36,381 nt of DNA, from assembly GCA_902801425.1 (NCBI GenBank), contig CADCIQ010000074.1:1-36381 (forward strand). The letters run 5' to 3'. Positions 24,228 to 33,274 of this stretch are shown here, one piece after another. The DNA comes from an uncultured Bacteroidales bacterium. GTDB taxonomy: Bacteria; Bacteroidota; Bacteroidia; Bacteroidales; Bacteroidaceae. A model generated the notes under the pieces. The model saw nothing but the letters and a program-made list of their open reading frames with translations. It did no database searches and was not told the DNA's origin. The translations under genes and the position numbers were made by a program. The first letter of the stretch is position 1, and every line of letters begins with the position of its first letter.

Positions 24228-25619
24228 ATGCAAAGAAGACTTACAACCCCTACCAAGGTAGGAAATATCATAATCGGTGGAGATGCCCCAATCAGGGTGC
24301 AGTCTATGAACACCACCAATACCAATGATACGGAGGCTTGTGTGGCACAGGCAAAACGTATCATAGATGCTGGAGGTGAACTCGTAAGACTAACCACCCA
24401 AGGCTCTCGTGAGGCTGAGAATATGAAGAATATCTCTGCTGCTTTGAAGGCTGAGGGATATATGACACCACTCGTTGCCGATGTTCATTTCAACGCCAAC
24501 GTGGCTGATGTGGCTGCTCTCTATTGCGAGAAAGTGCGCGTTAATCCGGGCAACTATGTCGATCCTGCGCGTGTCTTTAAGAAACTGGAATACACAGACG
24601 AGGAATATGCCCAGGAGGTTCAGAAGATTCGTAACCGCTTCGTGCCTTTCCTTAATATCTGCAAGGAGCACAACACGGCTGTTCGTATTGGTGTGAACCA
24701 CGGCTCTCTCTCCGACCGTATCATGTCACGCTATGGCGATACCCCTGCCGGTATCGTAGAGTCATGTCTTGAGTTCCTCCGCATCTGTCGTGATGAGAAC
24801 TTCCAGAACGTGGTCATCAGCATCAAGGCAAGCAATACTGTTGTTATGGTACAGTCAGTTCGTCTGCTCGTTGAGAAGATGAACGAGGAGGATATGCACT
24901 ACCCTCTCCATCTCGGTGTTACCGAGGCAGGTGAAGGTGAGGACGGACGTATCAAATCTGCTGTCGGCATAGGAGCACTTCTTACTGAGGGTATAGGCGA
25001 TACTATCCGCGTGAGCCTTTCAGAAGAGCCTGAATGTGAGATTCCTGTTGCCAAGAAACTCGTCTCATTCATTCCTGAATGTGCGGAGAAGCGCGAGAAC
25101 GCACGTATCGAAAACGGCACTCTATACCTTGACTTCAACGAGTCTTCCCTTGAAGACCTTCAGCTCAAGGCAGCTATGACCGCAGGAGCACTTCTCATCG
25201 ATGGCAAGGCAAAGGATTTGGTAATCACCAACTCCACAACTCTAACCTCTAACCTCTCCACTCTAACCGAGTTATCGGACAGCATCCTTCAGGCTGCTCG
25301 TGTGAAGTTCACCAAGACCGAGTATATCTCATGCCCAGGTTGCGGCAGAACCCTCTACGACCTCCAAGGCACCATAGCACGCATCAAGGCTGCTATCAAG
25401 GCAAAGTCGGCAGAGAACCCACGCTTCTCAACTCTCAAAATCGGCATCATGGGCTGTATCGTTAACGGTCCGGGAGAAATGGCAGATGCCGACTACGGCT
25501 ATGTAGGTGCAGGTCCAGGTAAGATTTCCCTCTACAAGAACAAGGTTTGCGTGGAGAAATCAATTCCCGAGGCAAATGCCGTGGAGAAGCTGATTGAGTT
25601 GATAGAGAAAGAAGGATAA
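24228..25619 (+). CDS. ispG: 4-hydroxy-3-methylbut-2-enyl diphosphate synthase (IspG/GcpE)
   Basis: A 463-residue IspG of the MEP isoprenoid pathway. It converts MEcPP to HMBPP with a [4Fe-4S] cluster. The N-terminal TIM barrel (1-about 265) begins TPTKVGNIIIGGDAPIRVQS. The C-terminal Fe-S domain has C369 and C372 (ISCPGCGRT) and C410 (MGCIVNGPGE), with Glu as the expected fourth ligand. It is longer than E. coli IspG (372) but shorter than the roughly 600-residue form I recall from many Bacteroidetes, so its insert domain is reduced. Inside that insert, 25236-25270 is an in-frame run of CTCTAAC words. The start ATG 24228 follows the palindrome. Confidence 0.95.
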   Translation: MQRRLTTPTKVGNIIIGGDAPIRVQSMNTTNTNDTEACVAQAKRIIDAGGELVRLTTQGSREAENMKNISAALKAEGYMTPLVADVHFNANVADVAALYCEKVRVNPGNYVDPARVFKKLEYTDEEYAQEVQKIRNRFVPFLNICKEHNTAVRIGVNHGSLSDRIMSRYGDTPAGIVESCLEFLRICRDENFQNVVISIKASNTVVMVQSVRLLVEKMNEEDMHYPLHLGVTEAGEGEDGRIKSAVGIGALLTEGIGDTIRVSLSEEPECEIPVAKKLVSFIPECAEKRENARIENGTLYLDFNESSLEDLQLKAAMTAGALLIDGKAKDLVITNSTTLTSNLSTLTELSDSILQAARVKFTKTEYISCPGCGRTLYDLQGTIARIKAAIKAKSAENPRFSTLKIGIMGCIVNGPGEMADADYGYVGAGPGKISLYKNKVCVEKSIPEANAVEKLIELIEKEG

Positions 25620-25627
25620 GGCGACGC

Positions 25628-25804
25628 GGCCTCTCCCCCCGCCCTCCCCCGTAGGGAGGGAGCCGGAAGGCAAATACATTACGCAATAAAATAGTAACAA
25701 ATAATTAATATAGCCGACCCTCCATAGTCGAATCGGCTCCCTCCCTACGGAGGGAAGTTCGATGTTGATAACATCGGAGTATGTGCAAAGCGGGGGGAGA
25801 GGCC
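25628..25804. repeat. GC-rich long palindrome between ispG and pyrE
   Basis: Outer arms GGCCTCTCCCCCCGC (25628-25642) and GCGGGGGGAGAGGCC (25790-25804) are exact complements. Inner arms, CCCTCCCCCGTAGGGAGGGAG at 25643-25663 and CTCCCTCCCTACGGAGGG at 25738-25755, continue the pairing. The right side contains an extra hairpin CGATGTTGATAACATCG (25760-25776). It stands out against the AT-rich surroundings and ends 12 bp before the pyrE start. Confidence 0.8.
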
Positions 25805-25816
25805 ACCTTTTTTAAT

Positions 25817-26461
25817 ATGGAAGTATCAGTATCAAACGCATTCGCAGAGAAACTGCTCGCCGTTAAGGCAATCAAGTTACAGCCAAACGATCCATTCACA
25901 TGGGCATCTGGCTGGAAGTCACCAATCTACACAGACAACCGCAAGACTCTTGCCTATCCAGAGCTTCGCTCTTTCGTTAAGCAGGAACTTGTTCATCTCG
26001 TACACACAGAGTTCCCAGAGGCAACAGCCGTAGCAGGCGTGGCAACTGGTGCTATCGCACAGGGTGCTCTCGTTGCTGACGAGCTCCTCCTCCCTTACTG
26101 CTATGTTCGTCCAAAGCCAAAGGATCACGGCATGGGCAACCAGATTGAGGGTACAATCCCAGAGGGTGCCAAGGTTGTAGTCATCGAGGACCTTATCTCA
26201 ACAGGCGGTTCTTCACTCAAGGCTGTCGATGCTCTTCGCAAGGCAGGTTTCGAGGTTGTAGGTATGGTAGCAAGCTACACATACGGTTTCCCTGTTGCTG
26301 AGCAGGCATTCAAGGAGGCTGGTGTCCGTCTCGTCACCCTCTCTGACTACGAGCACACCACAGCTATCGCAGCCAAGACAGGCTATATCAAGGAGGAGGA
26401 CCTCGCCGTTCTCGCTGAGTGGCGTAAGGATCCGTCCAATTGGCGTAACGACCTTAAATAA
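25817..26461 (+). CDS. pyrE: Orotate phosphoribosyltransferase
   Basis: A 214-residue PyrE that joins orotate and PRPP to form OMP in pyrimidine synthesis. The PRPP-binding loop VVVIEDLISTGGSSLKAVDAL (about 118-138) is intact, as are the N-terminal FTWASGWKSPIYTDNR substrate region and YCYVRPKPKDHGMGNQIEG (flexible catalytic loop). ATG 25817 (MEVSVSNAF) is preferred to an upstream in-frame start at 25781 that lies inside the GC-rich palindrome. Confidence 0.97.
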   Translation: MEVSVSNAFAEKLLAVKAIKLQPNDPFTWASGWKSPIYTDNRKTLAYPELRSFVKQELVHLVHTEFPEATAVAGVATGAIAQGALVADELLLPYCYVRPKPKDHGMGNQIEGTIPEGAKVVVIEDLISTGGSSLKAVDALRKAGFEVVGMVASYTYGFPVAEQAFKEAGVRLVTLSDYEHTTAIAAKTGYIKEEDLAVLAEWRKDPSNWRNDLK

Positions 26462-26462
26462 A

Positions 26463-27045
26463 ATTAATGACAGGTTGCTTTCGCCATTTACAAAAACAAA
26501 TTAAAACAAAAGAAAACATAGAAAACAATAACTTTTTATGTTTGAAAGGAAAGAAATAGAACCTGTTCTGAAAGCTAAATTAAAGAAATATGTCTATGAC
26601 ATAGTAGGATGTTGTCAAGAAGTACATAAAGAACAAGGTCCTGAGCTAACAGAATATATCTATCAGGAATCATTGGAAATTGCATTTAAGCAAGCCAAGA
26701 TTCCATTCAAGAAAGAATACTATTTCAATCCAAAATTTAGAGGCGTTGTCTTAAACACAAAGATGCGTGTGGACTTCTTCGTAAAAGATAAAGTTTTCGT
26801 TGAGTGTAAAGCAATTAACGAAATAGGAGTTCACGAACGTCTTCAACTCTGGGCATATATGCGAGCAGCAAAAATCAGGATAGGAATACTATATAATTTC
26901 CTTCCTGTTATGGATGAATGCGAGAAATATTATTATGACCCAGAAGATGATAGTATAGGATACTTTTAAATTGTAAAAGGTTTTACTTTGTTTTAATTGG
27001 TTTTATCCTGTTTTTTTAATTGGCGTAAGCAACCAAAATTAATAG
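26463..27045. repeat. Inverted repeats enclosing the GxxExxY gene
   Basis: The left arm (26463-26530) and the reverse complement of the right arm (26968-27045) align over about 65 nt. Both contain ATTAAT, then GGTTGCTTxCGCCA (26473-26486 and 27021-27034), A-rich sequence, and AATTAAAACAAA (26499 onward and 26986-26998). The left arm begins immediately after the pyrE stop and the right arm ends just before the SRPBCC gene. The enclosed 430 bp is the GxxExxY gene. Confidence 0.75.
26538..26969 (+). CDS. GxxExxY family protein
   Basis: A 143-residue protein of the GxxExxY family (PF13366). The signature region reads ELTEYIYQESL (36-46), so the first Gly of the motif is Glu here. D79 in KMRVDFF and E89-C90-K91 in VFVECKA form the D..ExK pattern of the PD-(D/E)xK nuclease fold. 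Nuclease activity is therefore conceivable but unproven; the family has no settled function that I know of. Its DNA is more A-rich than the genes on either side. It is enclosed by inverted repeats and splits pyrE from the SRPBCC gene, as an inserted unit would. Confidence 0.85.
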   Translation: MFERKEIEPVLKAKLKKYVYDIVGCCQEVHKEQGPELTEYIYQESLEIAFKQAKIPFKKEYYFNPKFRGVVLNTKMRVDFFVKDKVFVECKAINEIGVHERLQLWAYMRAAKIRIGILYNFLPVMDECEKYYYDPEDDSIGYF

Positions 27046-27051
27046 TAGTAA

Positions 27052-27516
27052 ATGTCAAAATACGAAAGCCAGATAAAAATGCTCAACGCACCTGTTGAGC
27101 GAGTTTATGCAACGCTGAGCAACCTTGAGAACTTCCGTCCTATTCTCGAGAATGCAGCCAACAACCCAATGGTGGCTGAGAAGATGAAGGAAGCAGGACA
27201 AGATCCCTCACAGCTCGAAAAACTCAAAGAGGTAGAACTCTCAGCCGACCGCATCGCTATCCCTGCACCAATGATAGGCACTATTGCCCTCAACATCATT
27301 GAGCGCGAGGAAAACAAATGTATCAAATTCGCCACAGAGCAGTCACCTGTTGATGCCAATCTGTGGATTCAGGTACTGCCAGTAAGCACAGGCGGTTCAA
27401 AGATGCGCCTCACACTCAAGGCCGACCTCAACATGATGATGAAGATGATGATTGGCAAGAAACTTGAGGAGGGTATCGACAAATTCGCCGATATGCTCGC
27501 TATGCTACCTTACTAA
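27052..27516 (+). CDS. SRPBCC family protein
   Basis: A 154-residue protein with the helix-grip outline of the START/Bet v1 (SRPBCC) group: an N-terminal strand and helix (YESQIKMLNAPVERVYATLS), a central beta sheet (IALNIIEREENKCIKFATEQ, LWIQVLPVSTGGSKMRLTLK) and a long C-terminal helix rich in Met and Lys (MMMKMMIGKKLEEGIDKFAD). Family members bind hydrophobic ligands; the ligand here is unknown. The start ATG 27052 is six bases beyond the right arm of the GxxExxY element. Confidence 0.85.
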   Translation: MSKYESQIKMLNAPVERVYATLSNLENFRPILENAANNPMVAEKMKEAGQDPSQLEKLKEVELSADRIAIPAPMIGTIALNIIEREENKCIKFATEQSPVDANLWIQVLPVSTGGSKMRLTLKADLNMMMKMMIGKKLEEGIDKFADMLAMLPY

Positions 27517-27859
27517 GTGAAAAGTGAAGAATTTAAGTTACAAAAGTCCAGAATTGCCTGAAAGGCAACACTATGAAGACTCCGCGTAGCGCCTGACCAT
27601 AGGGAAGAACCGAGGTGCATACTCGACGAAGGAGAGGATGCCCTCGGATAGTAACAGCCACACCCCTCCAGCCTGGAAGGCTGTACCTGATTGACTTTTT
27701 AAAAAGACTTTTCGCGATGTACTGCCCTCCAGGCAGTAGAACGATTATGTTCTATATTCCCCGCACATCCTCGTTTCACTCGTATGTACGGGGTTACTAA
27801 CAGTATTGCCTTCCAGGCAATTTCAAGCTTCCAAAACTTAAATTCTTCACTCTTCACTT
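27517..27859. repeat. Compound palindromic insert with nested hairpins
   Basis: The outer arms AAGTGAAAAGTGAAGAATTT-AAGTT (27517-27541) and their complement AACTTAAATTCTTCACTCTT-CACTT (27835-27859) start directly after the SRPBCC stop codon. Inside lies a chain of small hairpins on the GCC-x-GGC theme: TTGCCTGAAAGGCAA (27555 on), AGCCTGGAAGGCT (27670 on), CTGCCCTCCAGGCAG (27723 on), TTGCCTTCCAGGCAA (27805 on), plus CCCCGCACAT..ATGTACGGGG (27759-27792). No convincing reading frame is inside. It looks like a smaller repeat lodged in the loop of a larger one. Confidence 0.7.
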
Positions 27860-27864
27860 CCAAC

Positions 27865-28290
27865 TGGAGCTTGCGAAACTTGGTGTAATACTATTTTTCA
27901 AAAAGTTTTTAACACCGAGTATTACACCTTTGCAGGTTTGAGCACAATAAATAACTGTGCGTCAATTTGTTTGCTTTGGTGTAATACCCCCGAAAGTATT
28001 ACACCAGTATTACACCAAATAGCCCGAAATGGTGTAATACTTTCAGGGGTATTACACCAAAGATAACTTACTGATAATCAACAAAAATATTGTGCACAAC
28101 AACAAAAGGTGTAATACTCGCTCTAAAAACTTTTTGATTTTTTTCTTTGTAAGGGTATTACACCAACCTATTGCATCCGTCTTACCTTCGCTTTTCCTTC
28201 GCTATTCCTTCGCTTCAGTTCCGTTCCAGAAATGGGATTTGAAAGGGATTTACAACGGCTTTGCAACGGAGGTACAACGGACTTAGGGTT
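27865..28290. repeat. GGTGTAATAC repeat array with 33-bp inverted arms
   Basis: The exact 10-mer GGTGTAATAC occurs nine times: forward at 27882, 27978, 28031 and 28108; reversed at 27919, 27996, 28007, 28049 and 28155. The central arms 27974-28006 and 28030-28062 are reverse complements over 33 bp with one mismatch. AAAAAGTTTTT-type words flank the array at both ends (27899 on, 28125 on). The left end has TGGAGCTTGCGAAAC (27865-27879). Right of it, 28175-28290 has the CTTCGCTT/CAACGG module also seen in reverse at 35350-35460. No gene is present. Confidence 0.9.
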
Positions 28291-28440
28291 AAAGCAGAAT
28301 ATAACCGAATATTGATTACTGATAATCCCACTTTCATAATATAAATGTATGCTATACTTAAACCTATGCCTTACCTTTTCGTCTATGTTCATGCTACGGC
28401 AAAACACTAATGTTAATTAATCTCATATTTTCAATATGGA

Positions 28441-28472
28441 TTTGGGCATTAGGAGAAAAATGAGTAATTTTG
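28441..28472 (+). promoter_or_regulatory. Promoter of the CE6-CE1 esterase gene
   Basis: TTTG (28441-28444), 20 bp, TAATTTTG (28465-28472). The leader of about 120 nt contains a heptamer-word palindrome. Confidence 0.7.
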
Positions 28473-28495
28473 CTCTCGGATAAATAAGTACAAAT

Positions 28496-28556
28496 GACTA
28501 AGGACTAAGGTCTAAGGCTTTTGACTTTTGACCTTTGACTTTTGACTTCCGACCTT
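28496..28556. repeat. Heptamer-word palindrome in the esterase leader
   Basis: GACTAAG-type heptamers (28496-28517) are followed by TTTTGAC and TTTGACC/TTCCGACC units (28519-28556). The word set matches the rpoN leader repeat at 21018-21198, and the position, between promoter and start codon, is the same. Confidence 0.65.
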
Positions 28557-28582
28557 ATGAAATTAACACTAAACAAACATAA

Positions 28583-30643
<2,061 letters not shown>

Positions 30644-30664
30644 TCTTCTCAGCGAGAAGATGGA

Positions 30665-30778
30665 ATGAAAAATGAATAATGAAAAATTATAAAATACAAG
30701 TTACTCTTTTAGGGTAACGGCTATACGCAGAAATGCAAATCTGTATTTTATAATTTTTCATTATTCATTTTTCATTTA
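30665..30778. repeat. Iterated-motif palindrome (AAAAATGA type), copy 2
   Basis: The left arm (30665-30703) is AATGAAAAATGAATAATG.. ending ATACAAGTTAC. The right arm (30741-30778) is its near-perfect complement. The loop is 30704-30740. It lies between the esterase gene and the metY promoter. Confidence 0.85.
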
Positions 30779-30791
30779 TTATATAATTTAA

Positions 30792-30823
30792 TTTGGTGTT
30801 TTCCCCAAAATTGTGTACCTTTG
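30792..30823 (+). promoter_or_regulatory. Promoter of metY
   Basis: TTTG (30792-30795), 20 bp, TACCTTTG (30816-30823). Because these elements overlap the upstream in-frame codons at 30821, they support the start at 30866. Confidence 0.75.
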
Positions 30824-30865
30824 CAGCTCATAAAACAAAAAAAACAAAGATTAAGAAAAACAAGA

Positions 30866-32143
30866 ATGAAGAAAAATCTCGAGACAATTTGTATTCATGG
30901 CGGATGGAAAGCCACTAAAGGAGAACCTCAGCAGTTACCTATCTATCAGAGTACTACATTCAAGTATGATACCAGCGACCAGATGGCACGCCTGTTCGAT
31001 CTGAAGGACAGCGGCTATTTCTATACTCGTCTGGCAAACCCAACCAACGATGCTGTAGCAAAGAAGATTGCAGCACTCGAAGGCGGCGTAGGTGCAGTAC
31101 TTACAAGCTCTGGTCAGGCAGCAAATTTCTACGCAATATTCAACATCTGTCAGGCAGGTGATCATTTCATCACCTCAAACACTATCTATGGCGGTACGTT
31201 CAACCTCTTCGGTGTTACCTTGAAGAAGCTCGGCATAGAGTGTACCTTCATTGATCCTGACTGGGATGATGAACGCATTGAGAAGGAGTTCCGTCCTAAC
31301 ACAAAGTGTTTCTTCGGTGAGACTATCTCAAACCCTGGCGGCAACATCTTCGACATTGAGCGTTTCGCCAATATGGCTCACAAGCATGGTGTTCCATTGA
31401 TTGTGGATAACACCTTTGCTACTCCTATCAACTGTCGCCCATTCGAGTGGGGTTGTGACATCGTTACCCACTCTACCACCAAGTATATGGATGGTCATGC
31501 TACTCAGGTAGGCGGTTGCGTGGTTGATTCTGGTAACTTCGACTGGAATGCCCATGCAGACAAGTTCCAAGGTCTTACCACTCCAGATGAGTCATATCAC
31601 GGATTGATATATACTCAGGCATTCGGCAAACTTGCATACATCACCAAGATTGTAAGCCAGCTTATGCGTGACCTCGGCAGCATCCCTGCTCCACAGAACT
31701 CATTCCTCCTGAACCTCGGTCTTGAGACACTTGCCCTTCGTATGCGTCAGCATTGCGCTAATGCACAGAAGGTGGCAGAATGGCTTGAGAAGAACGATAA
31801 GGTGGGATGGATAAACTATGCAGGACTGCCATCAAACAAATATCACGCCCTCGCTCAGAAGTATATGCCTAATGGTACTTGCGGTGTTATCGCATTCGGC
31901 CTGAAGGGTACTCGTGAGGATGCTATCAAGTTCATGGATAACCTTGAGTTCATCTCAATCGTTACCCACGTGGCAGATGCCCGCACCTGTGTATTGCATC
32001 CAGCAAGCCACACACACCGTCAGCTCTCTGAGGAGCAGCTCCGCGAGGCTGGTGTTGCACCAGACTTGGTACGCCTGTCAGTCGGCATCGAGAATGCAGA
32101 TGATATCATCGCAGACCTCGAACAGGCAATGGCTAAGATGTAA
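30866..32143 (+). CDS. metY: O-acetylhomoserine sulfhydrylase (MetY family)
   Basis: A 425-residue PLP enzyme of the Cys/Met metabolism family. It makes homocysteine from O-acetylhomoserine and sulfide (or uses methanethiol to give methionine). The PLP-binding lysine is K206 in THSTTKYMDGH and the ring-nitrogen partner is D181 in VDNTFATP. GGTFNLF and the SRLxxP-like end segment (VRLSVGIENADDIIADLEQA) are typical. The opening ETICIHGGW and the length favour MetY over MetB or MetC, which are near 380-400 residues. Confidence 0.93.
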   Translation: MKKNLETICIHGGWKATKGEPQQLPIYQSTTFKYDTSDQMARLFDLKDSGYFYTRLANPTNDAVAKKIAALEGGVGAVLTSSGQAANFYAIFNICQAGDHFITSNTIYGGTFNLFGVTLKKLGIECTFIDPDWDDERIEKEFRPNTKCFFGETISNPGGNIFDIERFANMAHKHGVPLIVDNTFATPINCRPFEWGCDIVTHSTTKYMDGHATQVGGCVVDSGNFDWNAHADKFQGLTTPDESYHGLIYTQAFGKLAYITKIVSQLMRDLGSIPAPQNSFLLNLGLETLALRMRQHCANAQKVAEWLEKNDKVGWINYAGLPSNKYHALAQKYMPNGTCGVIAFGLKGTREDAIKFMDNLEFISIVTHVADARTCVLHPASHTHRQLSEEQLREAGVAPDLVRLSVGIENADDIIADLEQAMAKM

Positions 32144-32152
32144 AAATTGGTC

Positions 32153-32263
32153 AATGAAAAATGAAAAGTGAAAAATACAAGTTACACTTTTCTGTCAATA
32201 TGCCTAATGCGTAAGACACAGATAACAATAGTAACCTGTATTTTTCACTTTTCATTTTTCATT
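32153..32263. repeat. Iterated-motif palindrome (AAAAATGA type), copy 3
   Basis: The left arm (32153-32186) ends AAATACAAGTTAC. The right arm (32231-32263) starts GTAACCTGTATTTTTCAC, its complement. The loop (32187-32230) differs from the loops of copies 1 and 2. It lies between metY and the RNase H gene. Confidence 0.85.
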
Positions 32264-32278
32264 TAATAACAACATAAT

Positions 32279-32986
32279 TTGGCAAAGCAGAAATATTATG
32301 TAGTATGGAACGGGCCGTCTCCTGGTGTGTATTCCTCTTGGGAAGCATGTCAGGAGGCGGTTTGTGGTGTTTCGGGGGCTAAGTACAAGTCGTTCAAGTC
32401 GCAGGAGGAGGCAGAGGATGCCTTTGAGATGGGCGAAGAAGCCTACGAAGAGGCTAAGGCAAGTAATACTAGTAGTTCTAACAACTCTATCAAAGCAAGT
32501 GAATCTAACAGTTCCAGTAATGTTAGCGATCCAGGCAAGCCAGAGCGCCCTACTTTCAACCCTCAGACACTTCCCGCAGAAGTTATCCGCGAGGCAATAG
32601 CCGTGGATGCTGCCTGTTCTGGTAATCCGGGCGCAATGGAGTATCGAGGCGTGTATCTCGCCAACGGAAGGGAAATTTTCCACTTTGGGCCTATTCATGG
32701 CACTAATAATATTGGCGAGTTCCTTGCCATAATTCACGGGCTCGCTATTCTCAAGCAGAAAGGACTCGACTCTATGCCTATCTATAGCGATTCGGTAAAC
32801 GCACAGCTATGGGTAAGAAAGCATCATTGCAAGACAACCCTTGTTCGGAATGACAAGACAGAGAAACTGCACTTGATGATTGAAAGGGCAGAGGCATGGC
32901 TTAGAAACAACACATATCGAAACCCTATTATCAAGTGGCAAACCGATAAATGGGGCGAGATTCCTGCGGATTTCGGGAGAAAATAG
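32279..32986 (+). CDS. Viroplasmin-domain ribonuclease H
   Basis: A 235-residue protein with an N-terminal viroplasmin/RNase H1 hybrid-binding domain (about 3-50, QKYYVVWNGPSPGVYSSWEA, then KSFKSQEEAEDAF), a Ser/Asn-rich linker (60-90) and a type I RNase H domain. Catalytic residues are D110 (IAVDAACSG), E147 (IGEFLAIIHGL), D171 (YSDS) and D231 (IPADFGRK). It degrades the RNA of RNA-DNA hybrids. The only family-like start is TTG at 32279; no ATG precedes the conserved QKYYVVW. Its leader is occupied by a palindrome. Confidence 0.92.
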   Translation: MAKQKYYVVWNGPSPGVYSSWEACQEAVCGVSGAKYKSFKSQEEAEDAFEMGEEAYEEAKASNTSSSNNSIKASESNSSSNVSDPGKPERPTFNPQTLPAEVIREAIAVDAACSGNPGAMEYRGVYLANGREIFHFGPIHGTNNIGEFLAIIHGLAILKQKGLDSMPIYSDSVNAQLWVRKHHCKTTLVRNDKTEKLHLMIERAEAWLRNNTYRNPIIKWQTDKWGEIPADFGRK

Positions 32987-33035
32987 CCCGATTTTAGGCA
33001 AAAGTGAAATTTTTTCAAAAAAAAGTCAGGAAAAG

Positions 33036-33067
33036 TTTGATTTATATCAACCTTTTTATTATCTTTG
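33036..33067 (+). promoter_or_regulatory. Promoter upstream of the M6 protease gene
   Basis: TTTG (33036-33039), 20 bp, TATCTTTG (33060-33067). RNA would start near 33074, about 200 nt before the protease start codon. Confidence 0.75.
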
Positions 33068-33185
33068 CAAATGTTTTCCGGCATACCCAATCTGGTTTAA
33101 CCTCTGAATACTATACTCTCACAAACTTATTCTCACTATTAAGCTCCTAACAATACTGAACAATCTATTGTCGGTAAAACCATAA

Positions 33186-33245
33186 CACTCATAATGAGTG
33201 CTCAGATGGAACGGCACTTGTCACAATGACAGTGCCGTTCTTTAT
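33186..33245 (+). promoter_or_regulatory. Leader hairpins ending in a terminator-like stem before the M6 protease
   Basis: CACTCAT-A-ATGAGTG (33186-33200) is followed by a strong stem, AACGGCACT..GTCA with TGAC..AGTGCCGTT (33210-33239), and then CTTTATTAATT. This would stop RNA begun at 33036-33067 after about 170 nt, only 24-30 bp short of the gene. It may be an attenuator in the leader or the end of a separate small RNA. No open frame of interest lies in the leader. Confidence 0.55.
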
Positions 33246-33274
33246 TAATTCTAAATAACAAGACCTGAATGCTT

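Noticed and set aside
26463-27045. GxxExxY unit as a classical insertion sequence
   Set aside because: No transposase motif, no clean terminal repeats and no target duplication could be seen; the arms resemble the local iterated palindromes instead.
27865-28168. GGTGTAATAC array as a CRISPR
   Set aside because: Repeats are 10 bp, occur in both orientations and at irregular distances, and no cas gene is near.
28092-28286. Short open frame after the GGTGTAATAC array
   Set aside because: It overlaps repeats and the shared flanking module and has no domain.
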